Of a stretch of 56,929 bases of DNA, positions 47,832 to 55,662 are shown piece by piece (the first letter of the stretch is position 1; each line of letters opens with the position of its first letter). A program made the position numbers and the translations under genes. The stretch is from an uncultured Erysipelotrichaceae bacterium (lineage in GTDB: Bacteria > Bacillota_I > Bacilli_A > Erysipelotrichales > Erysipelotrichaceae). The DNA lies in NCBI GenBank assembly GCA_949744505.1, contig CATJXY010000059.1:1-56929 (forward strand), written 5' to 3'. The notes beneath the pieces were generated by a model. The model ran no database searches. It had not been told where the DNA came from and worked only from the letters and a program-made list of their open reading frames with translations.

Positions 47832-48081
47832 TTAAAAATATTGTTCAAATATGTGAATGAAAAGAAATTAAGAGAAAAAGTAATTGATTTCTTGGATAAC
47901 GACATTAAAAATATTGCGTTTATCTAAAGAATTATTTATAATGAAAAATTATCTTTTAGAAATATAAATTCTTATTGAACCATTCGACAAGAATAGAAAA
48001 ATCATATAAAAGATAAATAAAGCTTAAAGTAAGATTTTGAATATAAATCATTTTAAAGAATTCTTTTATAAATTAAAATAA

Positions 48082-48110
48082 TTGACATAATATAGATAGA
48101 TTTTTATAAA
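48082..48110 (+). promoter_or_regulatory. Sigma-A promoter of the AT-hook protein gene
   Basis: TTGACA (48082-48087) and TATAAA (48105-48110) have a 17-base spacer. The leader of about 95 bases contains a hairpin TGATTC-TTGACA-GAATCA (48127-48144). The rest of the 380-base gap 47832-48211 is AT-rich with no gene; no clear terminator for the previous gene is seen. Confidence 0.7.
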
Positions 48111-48211
48111 AAAATTAAAAAAAATTTGATTCTTGACAGAATCAGCTAGATTTCGACAAAGAGATACTCTTACAATGTAAACATAATAAATCAGGAAGAG
48201 AGGTAATTATT

Positions 48212-48901
48212 GTGAAAGGTCCAGGAATTAAAACTTATATTTCAGAGTTAGAAAAGAAAAAACAAGAAGCAGCAAATCAAGGCTTAGAATTTATTGAACT
48301 TTCATCAAAGGAGATTCATGCTGAGATTTCACCGAATCATGCTACGATGCCAACATGTTGTCAAGCAATGTACAAACTTTTATTAGAGGGAGACGAAATC
48401 ATTCGTAAACCAAAAGGACAGACCGGGTTTGGATCACGCCTTGTCGTGAGATACAAATTAAATGATATGAATGAGAGAAATCCGATGTTCCCGGCAAAGA
48501 AAAGAGGAAGACCGGCAAAAAGTGAAGAAGAAAAGAGAGTAAGTCGTTTGATGAAAACAAATCGATCCACTCAAGATTTGGTTAATGTGATTAATGCATG
48601 GTTGAATGAGCGTGGTTGGGAAACGACAATTAATGACAATAAAATTGAGGCAACTCAAAATGGATTCAAGTGGATCATTGATGTGCACGGATCTAAAAGA
48701 GGTAGAAAGCAACCTTTGCCGGTAAAGCTAAATGCTATCTTAAATGAAATTAATGATGAAAATGCTCATTACAGTGTTGCGTTTAATGATTCAACTCAAT
48801 ATCGTAAACAATGGAGCGAGGTTCCGAAGGTTCTTAAAACTCGTTTAAATGTCAGTGTTATTTTGGCAGATAAGAGCGGTAAGATTCAAGAAGTAAAATA
48901 G
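48212..48901 (+). CDS. Winged-helix/AT-hook protein with a nuclease-like C-terminal domain
   Basis: A 229-residue basic protein. Residues 1-85 look like a winged-helix fold (ELSSKEIHAEISPNHATMPT, CCQAMYKLLLEGDEIIRK). At about 93-105 is an AT-hook, AKKRGRPAKSEEEK, which binds the minor groove of AT-rich DNA. The last 110 residues (IEATQNGFKWIIDVHGSK, then HYSVAFNDSTQYRKQW and VSVILADKSGKIQEV) follow the order of a restriction-endonuclease-like fold, but catalytic residues are not certain. It starts with GTG; AGAGAGG lies 8 bases upstream. It has its own promoter and terminator. Function unknown; nucleoid or DNA-damage roles are possible. Confidence 0.75.
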   Translation: MKGPGIKTYISELEKKKQEAANQGLEFIELSSKEIHAEISPNHATMPTCCQAMYKLLLEGDEIIRKPKGQTGFGSRLVVRYKLNDMNERNPMFPAKKRGRPAKSEEEKRVSRLMKTNRSTQDLVNVINAWLNERGWETTINDNKIEATQNGFKWIIDVHGSKRGRKQPLPVKLNAILNEINDENAHYSVAFNDSTQYRKQWSEVPKVLKTRLNVSVILADKSGKIQEVK

Positions 48902-48908
48902 CAAAATA

Positions 48909-48945
48909 AAAGTACAGATAAAAATAAAAATCTGTACTTTTTCAT
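48909..48945. terminator. Bidirectional terminator between AT-hook and YigZ genes
   Basis: AAAGTACAGAT pairs with ATCTGTACTTT over an A-rich loop, with T runs on both outer sides. Confidence 0.85.
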
Positions 48946-48950
48946 TTGAA

Positions 48951-49574
48951 TTAATCTAGATCTTCTTGACTGAATTCTTTATCAACAAAAAATGCTCCTA
49001 AAAATTCGCAAGGGATTTTACCTTTTCCGAGTTCACTGATTTCTTTTGGGATATCCGTTTTTTCAGTTTGAAAAATATAAGACACTTTTTCTTCATAGCA
49101 TTTATCAAGAATCTCTGCTTTTTCTTTTAAGAAATAATCGATTCTTCCGATTAAATCATATTCAAAGGTAATCTGATATCGATAAACAGTGACCGTTTTT
49201 AATTTCGGCGCAATTTTTAAAGTTTCCGATACACTTTTTGAAAATGCTCGAATCAATCCGCCTGCTCCTAATTTAATACCACCGAAATATCGTACTGTGA
49301 CAGCACAAATGTTTTGAACATGACTGTTTTTTAAGCATTCTAACATTGGGACACCGGCTGTGCCACTAGGCTCTCCTCCATCATTAGAACGCTGTAATTC
49401 ATTATTTTCTCCGGCAATATATGCATATGCAATCGTTGATGCATCCGGATGAAGTTTCCGAATAGAGAGAATATAATCTTTTGCCGATTGTTCATTATCA
49501 ATCCGATTAACATAACAGATAAATCGACTCTTATTGATCACAATTTCATGAGAAGTTTCATTTTTTAGATGCAT
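48951..49574 (-). CDS. yigZ: YigZ/IMPACT-family protein
   Basis: A 207-residue protein of the widespread UPF0029/IMPACT family. It has the hallmark stretch RSNDGGEPSGTAGVPMLE, followed by VTVRYFGGIKLGAGGLIRAFS, and a C-terminal ferredoxin-like domain. The biochemical role in bacteria is not settled; links to translation factors have been proposed for the eukaryotic IMPACT branch. CGGAGG precedes the ATG. Confidence 0.93.
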   Translation of the reverse strand: MHLKNETSHEIVINKSRFICYVNRIDNEQSAKDYILSIRKLHPDASTIAYAYIAGENNELQRSNDGGEPSGTAGVPMLECLKNSHVQNICAVTVRYFGGIKLGAGGLIRAFSKSVSETLKIAPKLKTVTVYRYQITFEYDLIGRIDYFLKEKAEILDKCYEEKVSYIFQTEKTDIPKEISELGKGKIPCEFLGAFFVDKEFSQEDLD

Positions 49575-50015
49575 GATTTAAACCTCCGTATTCATTTTAT
49601 AATAGAATGATTATATAAAAAAGAGTTTTTATTATTTTTTAATAGAAAAAGGTAAAGAAACAAATAGGATAACTAAAAAAATGTATAAGTTAAAGGATAA
49701 ATCAGATATAAAAATAATGAGAATCTTTATCGTTATTTATAATAAAATAGGAAGAATATTAGAATAATTTCTTTGATTTGAAAATTAAAAACAGGTAATC
49801 CTATATATGAAGAACAGAGGATAGCTTAATTTAATTGTTGTATGGGGTTTAAATCAAAATAAGTGAAGCTCATGCAAAATTTTTCAGAGAAACTGTATAA
49901 ATTATTCATAAAAGTGAGAAGATTTTGCAAATATTGGATAAAACAGTTGTGAATGCTCTTTAAAATCTGTTCGGATACAAGTATAATAAAGATTAAATAT
50001 AAGGAGGAAATTTGA
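49575..50015. other. Non-coding gap with Fur-like motif and nagA promoter
   Basis: This 441-base AT-rich gap carries a diverged Fur-like motif TGAGAATCTTTATCG (49718-49732). A promoter for the nagA operon follows: TTTAAA (49959-49964), 17 bases, TATAAT (49982-49987). AAGGAGG at 50001-50007 is the ribosome-binding site. I see no open frame that looks real. Confidence 0.55.
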
Positions 50016-51152
50016 ATGATCATTCAAAGTAAAAGAGTCTGGGTTTCCAGTCAATTTATGGAAGCACAGGTTGAAATCAACGACGGGAAGATTTGTGCTA
50101 TCTACCCATATGGAAGCAAAGAAGTAGATAAAGATTATGGAGAAGATAGAATTATTCCGGGAATTATCGATGTTCACTGTCATGGTGGATGGGGATTTGA
50201 TACAAATGATGCGAATCCGGAAGGATTACGCAATTGGTGCAAAGAGTTAGTTAAAGAAGGAATTACAGGTTTCTGTCCAACAACTGTTACACAGAGTGAG
50301 ACAGTTTTGACAAATGCATTGAAGAATGTTGCCAATGTGGTCGAAGAAGGATATGAAGGCGCTGAAATTTTAGGTGTTCATTTTGAAGGACCTTATCTAA
50401 ATGTTTTGAATAAAGGAGCTCAACCGGAACAATATTGCGTTACTCCGAATTTAGAGCAATTTAAGAAATACCAAGAAGCAGCTAAAGGTTTGATTAAAGT
50501 TATGACAATGGCTTGTGAGTTAGATCCAAATCATGAACTTACTCGTTATGCTTCCGAAAACGGTGTTGTTGTATCAATCGGACACTCTCATGCAACATAT
50601 GCGGAAGCAATGCTTGCTATCGCTAATGGTGCAACAAGTATGACTCATGTATTTAACGGTATGACCGCTTTGACACACCGTGAGGCTAATTTGGCTGGTG
50701 CAGCAATGAGATGCAGAGATACTTATGGTGAAATTATTTGTGATGGAAACCATGTTAACTGGGAAGCAATGAATATTTTTATTACTTCTAAGGGAAGAGA
50801 TTATTGTGTCATGATTGACGATGCTTTATGTGCAAAGGGTTGTGAGCCTGGATATCATGAACTAGGTGGACAACAAATTGAAATCAGAGCAAATGGTTCT
50901 GCTTATCTTGCCGGAACAAATACATTGGCAGGCGGAACGCAGAAATTGAACTACGGTATCAAGAATTTAGTAGAAAAGGCATTGATTCCTGTTGACTGGG
51001 CAATCAACATGTCAAGTTTGAACCCTGCAAGAATGTTGGGTATTGATGATCATAAAGGAAAAATCTGTGCCGGTTATGATGCTGATATGGTAGTTTTGGC
51101 GGATGATTATTCAGTTGTTCAAACATTCTGTGCCGGAAAAGCAATGCTTTAA
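50016..51152 (+). CDS. nagA: N-acetylglucosamine-6-phosphate deacetylase, first copy
   Basis: Metal-dependent amidohydrolase of amino-sugar breakdown that removes acetyl from GlcNAc-6-P. The 378 residues have the HxH site DVHCHGGWGF, the metal Glu in HFEGPYL, His in GHSHATY and THVFNGMTALTHREA, and a catalytic-Asp segment VMIDDALCAKG that differs from the usual TDAM type. The loop GTNTLAGG replaces the common GTLAGS. AAGGAGG precedes the ATG, with a clear upstream promoter. A second nagA follows after 31 bases. No nagB or PTS gene is present. Confidence 0.9.
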   Translation: MIIQSKRVWVSSQFMEAQVEINDGKICAIYPYGSKEVDKDYGEDRIIPGIIDVHCHGGWGFDTNDANPEGLRNWCKELVKEGITGFCPTTVTQSETVLTNALKNVANVVEEGYEGAEILGVHFEGPYLNVLNKGAQPEQYCVTPNLEQFKKYQEAAKGLIKVMTMACELDPNHELTRYASENGVVVSIGHSHATYAEAMLAIANGATSMTHVFNGMTALTHREANLAGAAMRCRDTYGEIICDGNHVNWEAMNIFITSKGRDYCVMIDDALCAKGCEPGYHELGGQQIEIRANGSAYLAGTNTLAGGTQKLNYGIKNLVEKALIPVDWAINMSSLNPARMLGIDDHKGKICAGYDADMVVLADDYSVVQTFCAGKAML

Positions 51153-51183
51153 TTTAATCTGATAATTAAGAGAGAGGAAAAAT

Positions 51184-52317
51184 ATGAAAATTAAGAGTAC
51201 TCGAGTGTGGATTGATGAACAGTTCAAAGAAGCTACACTCGAACTTTCAGAGGGGGTTATCGTCAATATTGATGAAAGCAACACACTTAAAGCAGATATC
51301 GATTATGGCGATAAGAGAATTTTACCGGGATTAGTAGATATTCATAATCATGGATATAATGGTTATGATGCCAATGATCTGACAAAGGAACAGCTTCAAG
51401 AGTGGTGTGACTATTTAACAACGGAAGGTGTAACAAGCTTCCTTGCGACAACAAGTAGTTCCGATACAGAGAAAATGCTTGAATCGATGCATACGATCGG
51501 TGACTATATGAAAGAGGAACATCACGGTGCAAAAGTGCTCGGAGTATATTCGGAAGGTCCGCTTATTTCTCATGAATTTAAAGGAGGTCAAAATCCGATT
51601 TATTTGAAAAAGCCGACAAGAGCTATGATTGACCAATATCGTGAAGCTTGCCAAGGGCAATTGAAATATGTTTGTATTGCCCCGGAATGTGATGAAAATC
51701 ATGAAGCTATCAAAGCTTGTGTTGAATATGGAATTCCGGTTGCGTTAGGTCATACAGCGGCAACCTATGATGAGTGCTCAAAAGCACTTGCGGATGGAGC
51801 GGTGGCCTTTACTCATACATTTAATGGGATGAAAGGACTTCATCATCGTGAAGCCGGTGTGGTCGGAGCAGCTATGAATCATCCTACAGCTTACTGTGAG
51901 TTGATTGGGGATGGAGTTCATGTCAGTTATCCTGCTTGCTCTATCCTTGCTCAAATCAAAGGGAAAGATAAATTGATTTTGGTTACGGATTCAGTTAAAA
52001 CGAAAGGCTTGAAAGCCGGAGTTTATATGAAACAAGGTAGAGCGGTAACCGTTGATGAAGAAGGATATGCACGCTTGGAAAACGGAACATTGACCGGAAG
52101 TGGAAATAAAATGAATGTTCTTTTGAAAAAGATGATTGAAATTGTTAAAGCAGATCCTGTTACAGTCATCAATGCAGCAACGTGCAATCCACTAAAACTT
52201 TTAAATTTAGATCTTCGTAAAGGTTATATCAAAAAAGGTTATGATGCAGATTTGTGTGTGTTAAATGATGACTATACTGTTGCTCAAACTTGGATCAATG
52301 GAGAGGAAATGCTTTAA
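51184..52317 (+). CDS. nagA: N-acetylglucosamine-6-phosphate deacetylase, second copy
   Basis: A tandem paralogue of the preceding gene (377 residues). Metal and catalytic motifs are DIHNHGYNGYD, YSEGPLISHEF, GHTAATYDE, THTFNGMKGLHHREAGVVG, LVTDSVKTKG and GTLTGSG. The last two are nearer to the classical NagA pattern than those of the first copy. GAGAGG precedes the ATG. Its stop overlaps the start of the HAD gene by one base, so the three genes form one operon. The two copies may act on different N-acetyl sugars, for example GlcNAc-6-P and GalNAc-6-P; this is inference. Confidence 0.9.
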   Translation: MKIKSTRVWIDEQFKEATLELSEGVIVNIDESNTLKADIDYGDKRILPGLVDIHNHGYNGYDANDLTKEQLQEWCDYLTTEGVTSFLATTSSSDTEKMLESMHTIGDYMKEEHHGAKVLGVYSEGPLISHEFKGGQNPIYLKKPTRAMIDQYREACQGQLKYVCIAPECDENHEAIKACVEYGIPVALGHTAATYDECSKALADGAVAFTHTFNGMKGLHHREAGVVGAAMNHPTAYCELIGDGVHVSYPACSILAQIKGKDKLILVTDSVKTKGLKAGVYMKQGRAVTVDEEGYARLENGTLTGSGNKMNVLLKKMIEIVKADPVTVINAATCNPLKLLNLDLRKGYIKKGYDADLCVLNDDYTVAQTWINGEEML

Positions 52318-53105
52318 TGAGTTCTAATATTAAAGCAGTATTCTTCGATGTTGATGGTACGACTTATCAACATAACATTCATGCAGTACCAAATTCAACA
52401 ATGGAAGCTCTTCGCAAGTTGAAAGAAAAAGGAATCAAACTTGCAATTTGCACAAGCCGTGCTGAGGGAGAAATGATTCATCTTCCAAAAGAATATCTTG
52501 AAATGATGGATGCCATTATCAGCAGTGGTGGCGCTTTGACAAAAGTCAACGGAGAAATCCTAGAAGAGCATGAAATTGATAAAACAGATGCTGAAACTTT
52601 AATGCAATACTGTGATGAGCATCATATTACCTGTCGCTGGGCAGATGATGAAGGTGCCTGTTCTTTTGATCACTGGCATCAAAAAGAAGAGGAAGACTTA
52701 TTCTATTATTTGTATTTGATGGTTCCGAATGAACAATCCTACCAGAATGAAAGATTGATTCATTTGTTATTCTATCCGAATGATGAACAGTTTGAAGAAA
52801 TCTGTAGTTTACTCCACAATTCTCATTTGATTAAATTGAGAAAGTCATGTGAATGTACTGCGTTAAATGTTCATAAAGCTTCAGGACTTCGTCGTTTGGC
52901 AGAACATTGGGGAATTTCCATTGAAGACACAATGGCTTTTGGAGATGGTACGAATGATCTACCAATGCTGAAAGAGGCAGGTATTGGCGTAGCAATGGGA
53001 AATGCTTATGCTGATGCTGTAAGGGAAGCAGCAGATTATATCACAACTTCAATTGAAGAAGATGGAGTTTATAATGCATTGGTGCATTATGGTATAATTG
53101 ATTAA
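52317..53105 (+). CDS. Cof-type HAD-superfamily phosphatase
   Basis: A 262-residue HAD hydrolase. Motif I is VFFDVDGTTY, motif II CTSRAEG, motif III the Lys before LNVHKASGLRRLAEHWG, and motif IV MAFGDGTNDLPML followed by AGIGVAMGNA, with a type IIB cap. Such enzymes dephosphorylate sugar phosphates or flavin mononucleotide. The ATG at 52317 shares a base with the nagA stop and follows GGAGAGG, so it is translationally coupled. A sugar-phosphate role is suggested by the operon. Confidence 0.92.
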   Translation: MSSNIKAVFFDVDGTTYQHNIHAVPNSTMEALRKLKEKGIKLAICTSRAEGEMIHLPKEYLEMMDAIISSGGALTKVNGEILEEHEIDKTDAETLMQYCDEHHITCRWADDEGACSFDHWHQKEEEDLFYYLYLMVPNEQSYQNERLIHLLFYPNDEQFEEICSLLHNSHLIKLRKSCECTALNVHKASGLRRLAEHWGISIEDTMAFGDGTNDLPMLKEAGIGVAMGNAYADAVREAADYITTSIEEDGVYNALVHYGIID

Positions 53106-53118
53106 TTGAATTTTAAAG

Positions 53119-53155
53119 ACTGTCACTTTGTAGTATAATAAAGTGGCAGTTTTTA
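53119..53155 (+). terminator. Terminator after the nagA-nagA-HAD operon
   Basis: ACTGTCACTTT (53119-53129) pairs with AAAGTGGCAGT (53140-53150), one G-T pair, followed by TTTTT. Confidence 0.9.
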
Positions 53156-53183
53156 TATACGCTGTTAATAATTGAGGTTGGAT

Positions 53184-53804
53184 ATGGAAGATAAAATAAG
53201 TATCAAAAGAATCGATACATATAAGGATAAAAGATTCACACAGAAAATACTCAATCAACATGGTTGTTTTTTGGTTAACGATATTCCGGTAGAGATTGAG
53301 ATTATTTCAGAATTTGAAGCGATTATTCATGGAGTTGACTCCATGTTTTATTCTGAGTTGATTGAAGAATTTAGATTTTATACACCTCATATCACATGTT
53401 TTTATGATGAGAAGGGGTATAAAATAAAGGAATATTCACGAAATCAGATCATTACATTGAAATTAAATGACATACAACCATCACAATTTTATGTTGATGA
53501 GGATAAAGTGGCTGCAATTGACAAGTTTATTCAAAAGCCGGAGGATATCATCATTCCTGTTTTACCATATAAGGAAAGATATATTTCACTTGATGGACAC
53601 ACAAGATTGTATTATGCGGTTTCAATGGGGTGGGATCATATTCGAGCTGTAATCGATTCTTCAAATGAATGGGTATATAAATTTGCCGATGAAGCAATTA
53701 AACGGGGTATCACAGTACCAAGTGATTTAATTCTTGTCGATCACGATGAATATGAAGAAAAGTGGAATCAATTCTGTGATGATTTTTTTAAGGAATTTGA
53801 GTAA
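53184..53804 (+). CDS. ParB/sulfiredoxin-fold protein
   Basis: A 206-residue protein whose central part matches the ParB N-terminal (ParB/Srx) fold: QPSQFYVDEDKVAAIDKFI, then IIIPVLPYKERYISLDGHTR and LYYAVSMGWDHIRAVI. The DGHTR-like loop is where ParB proteins bind CTP or ATP. There is no helix-turn-helix after it, so it is not the chromosome-segregation ParB itself. The family occurs as stand-alone cytosolic proteins of unknown role. ATG at 53184 follows GAGGTTGG. It marks the start of the accessory tail of the window. Confidence 0.78.
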   Translation: MEDKISIKRIDTYKDKRFTQKILNQHGCFLVNDIPVEIEIISEFEAIIHGVDSMFYSELIEEFRFYTPHITCFYDEKGYKIKEYSRNQIITLKLNDIQPSQFYVDEDKVAAIDKFIQKPEDIIIPVLPYKERYISLDGHTRLYYAVSMGWDHIRAVIDSSNEWVYKFADEAIKRGITVPSDLILVDHDEYEEKWNQFCDDFFKEFE

Positions 53805-54480
53805 AGATATAAAGAAAAAATCACTTCTTTGCATAGACTAAGATTTGTTATAATTCGATATAAATAATACTTTTTAAATATGCATAAAAAATTACACTCA
53901 ATTATAAGAGTATCAGAAAATAATTTGAAAGTTTTATTTTTCGGAATATTTAATAAAAAAAGTTTTGAAATAAAAGATTTATACAAGATTTATACAAATA
54001 ATTATTATTCATATCTATTCTCGAAAATTGAGAAAATATGAAATTCTCAGTTTTTGAGAATTATTTTAGTACAAAAAATGTAAATAATTATATAAAAGCT
54101 TAAAAATAATACAAATATTTCTTGTGCTAATACCAGACCTTTAAATCATAATTAATACTATGATAAGGATTAATTTGAAAAGCACTAGAATTATAGATCA
54201 TTATATGTTTCTATCCTATTTCTGTTTAATAATAAAAAATTGTATTCATCATATTTTTTATTCATTACAAGAAAAATAATCAATACTTTGCTAAGGTTAT
54301 AACAAATGATAAAACGTGAAATCATGCAATATATTCTCTCTTCTTATATAATAACATAGAGAAAAATAAAAAGATAGAACTATCTTATAATCGCTGTGAT
54401 GGCTATAATATAGTTAAGAAAAAGTATAGATAAACAATAATAGATAAAGACCAATACACAATTATAATTTTGAGACAAAG
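53805..54480. other. Long AT-rich non-coding stretch
   Basis: Nearly 680 bases without a credible gene. It holds hairpins TATTCTC/GAGAAAATA (54017-54039) and AATTCTCA-GTTTT-TGAGAATT (54042-54062). A near copy of the second lies at 54685-54707. A perfect 7-2-7 repeat AAGATAG-AA-CTATCTT (54371-54386) is followed by a TATAAT-containing segment. Base composition is more AT-rich than the core genes. It may be a decayed remnant of earlier genes. Confidence 0.4.
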
Positions 54481-54544
54481 TTTTGTTATATATAACACAT
54501 TAGATTAGTTTTTAGAACATGTAGAATTTAGATTATTAGATTAA
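54481..54544 (+). pseudogene. C-terminal remnant of a lipoprotein gene
   Basis: The last 15 codons read LD-stop-FLEHVEFRLLD-stop and match the end of the lipoprotein gene at 54828 (LDEFLEHAEFRLLD), with a TAG at 54506-54508 replacing the Glu codon. The similarity extends upstream to 54481 (FVIYNTLD versus LVTYDTLD) and downstream through the leader. Sequence further upstream is too degraded to read. It shows that a paralogue once stood here. Confidence 0.75.
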
Positions 54545-54669
54545 AGCTCTGCATTAAAGTATTATAATAGAAAGGGGAAAATGATATAAAACTATATCAT
54601 TGAGTTAGTGCAATGATTGGTAGGTATAAAAACGGAGATAGTCTTCGATAAATTAAATTAATTATCAAT
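54481..54669 (+). repeat. Direct repeat copy 1 (gene end plus leader)
   Basis: These 189 bases align without gaps to 55457-55645, exactly 976 bases downstream. They cover the end of a lipoprotein reading frame, a promoter-like TATTATAATAG (54561-54570 region), a hairpin ATGATATA-AAAC-TATATCAT (54580-54600) and a conserved leader up to ATTATCAAT. The copy precedes the intact lipoprotein gene. Confidence 0.85.
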
Positions 54670-54827
54670 AATTGAGAAAAGAAAGAATTCTCAGAAAATG
54701 AGAAATTTAGTTCTAAATATATTCGTACCTAATTTTTTGACAGTTCACATCAAGAATATAGACAGTAAAAAATAGCTGTTATAACACAATGAACAGATCA
54801 ATCTCAAAAATAATGAAAGGAGGATTT

Positions 54828-55520
54828 TTGACTATCAATTATATAGGTAAATTTTCTAAGATAATGTTATCAATCTCTTGTATGTTTCTATTTATTAGTT
54901 TACTGGGTGGCTGCACAAAATTGTCTGAGAATACAGAGATAAGTAGTGAAGAAACATCTATAGAAGAATTATCCGAAGTAGTTGAAGAAGTTGAAAGCTG
55001 GGAAAGTTGTTATGCCATTATGGAAACATCATACGGACTGGAACCATTTTTAAATTGTCGTATAAAAATACCGGAAAGAGACTTTATGGCAATAGTTGGA
55101 ACAATTATTGAACCTGAGATTGCAGATGGAAAATATCACTATACTTATCAAGAGAGTGGATTTGAAATGATTTTGGATTATCCTTTTACAGAGCATATCT
55201 ATGTTATTGAAAGAATTCTTCCGGATAATCGACCAGAAGGAATGATTTATGCATATGAAAATACAGGTAAAGATATATATTTGGAAAGTATCTTTTACTT
55301 TCATTTAATGAGTAAAGAAGAGGTTGAAAAAGAATTAAATGAAGATCCTTGCTGGATTAATGTGATTACTCAAATTAATGAAGATGCATTCTTGGTTTCA
55401 GAAAGAACGTTATCATATGGCGGAACAGAAAATATGATGAATCTATTAAAAGAAAATCTTGTAACCTATGATACGTTAGATGAGTTTTTAGAACATGCAG
55501 AATTTAGATTATTAGATTAA
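54828..55520 (+). CDS. Lipoprotein of unknown function, TTG start
   Basis: A 230-residue predicted lipoprotein. The signal peptide ends in the lipobox LLGGC followed by TKLSENTEISSEE, an acidic Ser/Glu linker, then a mixed alpha/beta domain (ESWESCYAIMETSYGLEPFL, RILPDNRPEGMIYAYENTG) with no motif I recognise. The start is decided by AAAGGAGG at 54815-54822, five bases before TTG at 54828. A longer frame from 54789 would put non-signal residues first. It is preceded by repeat copy 1 and followed by repeat copy 2, then by a secreted peptidase. It could be an inhibitor or substrate-binding partner of that peptidase, which is speculation. Confidence 0.75.
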   Translation: MTINYIGKFSKIMLSISCMFLFISLLGGCTKLSENTEISSEETSIEELSEVVEEVESWESCYAIMETSYGLEPFLNCRIKIPERDFMAIVGTIIEPEIADGKYHYTYQESGFEMILDYPFTEHIYVIERILPDNRPEGMIYAYENTGKDIYLESIFYFHLMSKEEVEKELNEDPCWINVITQINEDAFLVSERTLSYGGTENMMNLLKENLVTYDTLDEFLEHAEFRLLD

Positions 55521-55645
55521 AGCTCTATGTTAAAGTATTATAATAGAAAGGGGAAAATGATATAAACCCATATCACTGAATGAATACAATGATTGGAAGG
55601 TATAAGAATGGAGATAATCTTCGATAAATTGAATTAATTATCAAT
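55457..55645 (+). repeat. Direct repeat copy 2 (gene end plus leader)
   Basis: Ungapped counterpart of 54481-54669. It begins inside the last codons of the intact lipoprotein gene and runs through the 139-base gap to just before the ribosome-binding site of the peptidase gene. The promoter-like TATTATAATAG is retained; the hairpin keeps a six-base stem (TGATAT/ATATCA) with changes on both sides. Confidence 0.85.
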
Positions 55646-55662
55646 TTAAAAGGAGGGCTATG

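Noticed and set aside
53184-53804. Assignment as the chromosome-segregation ParB that would act on the parS sites
   Set aside because: It lacks the helix-turn-helix needed to read parS and has no parA partner beside it.
53805-54480. Possible CRISPR or IS element in the AT-rich gap
   Set aside because: There are no regular repeats with spacers, no transposase frame and no terminal inverted repeats. Only scattered hairpins and one duplicated leader segment are visible.
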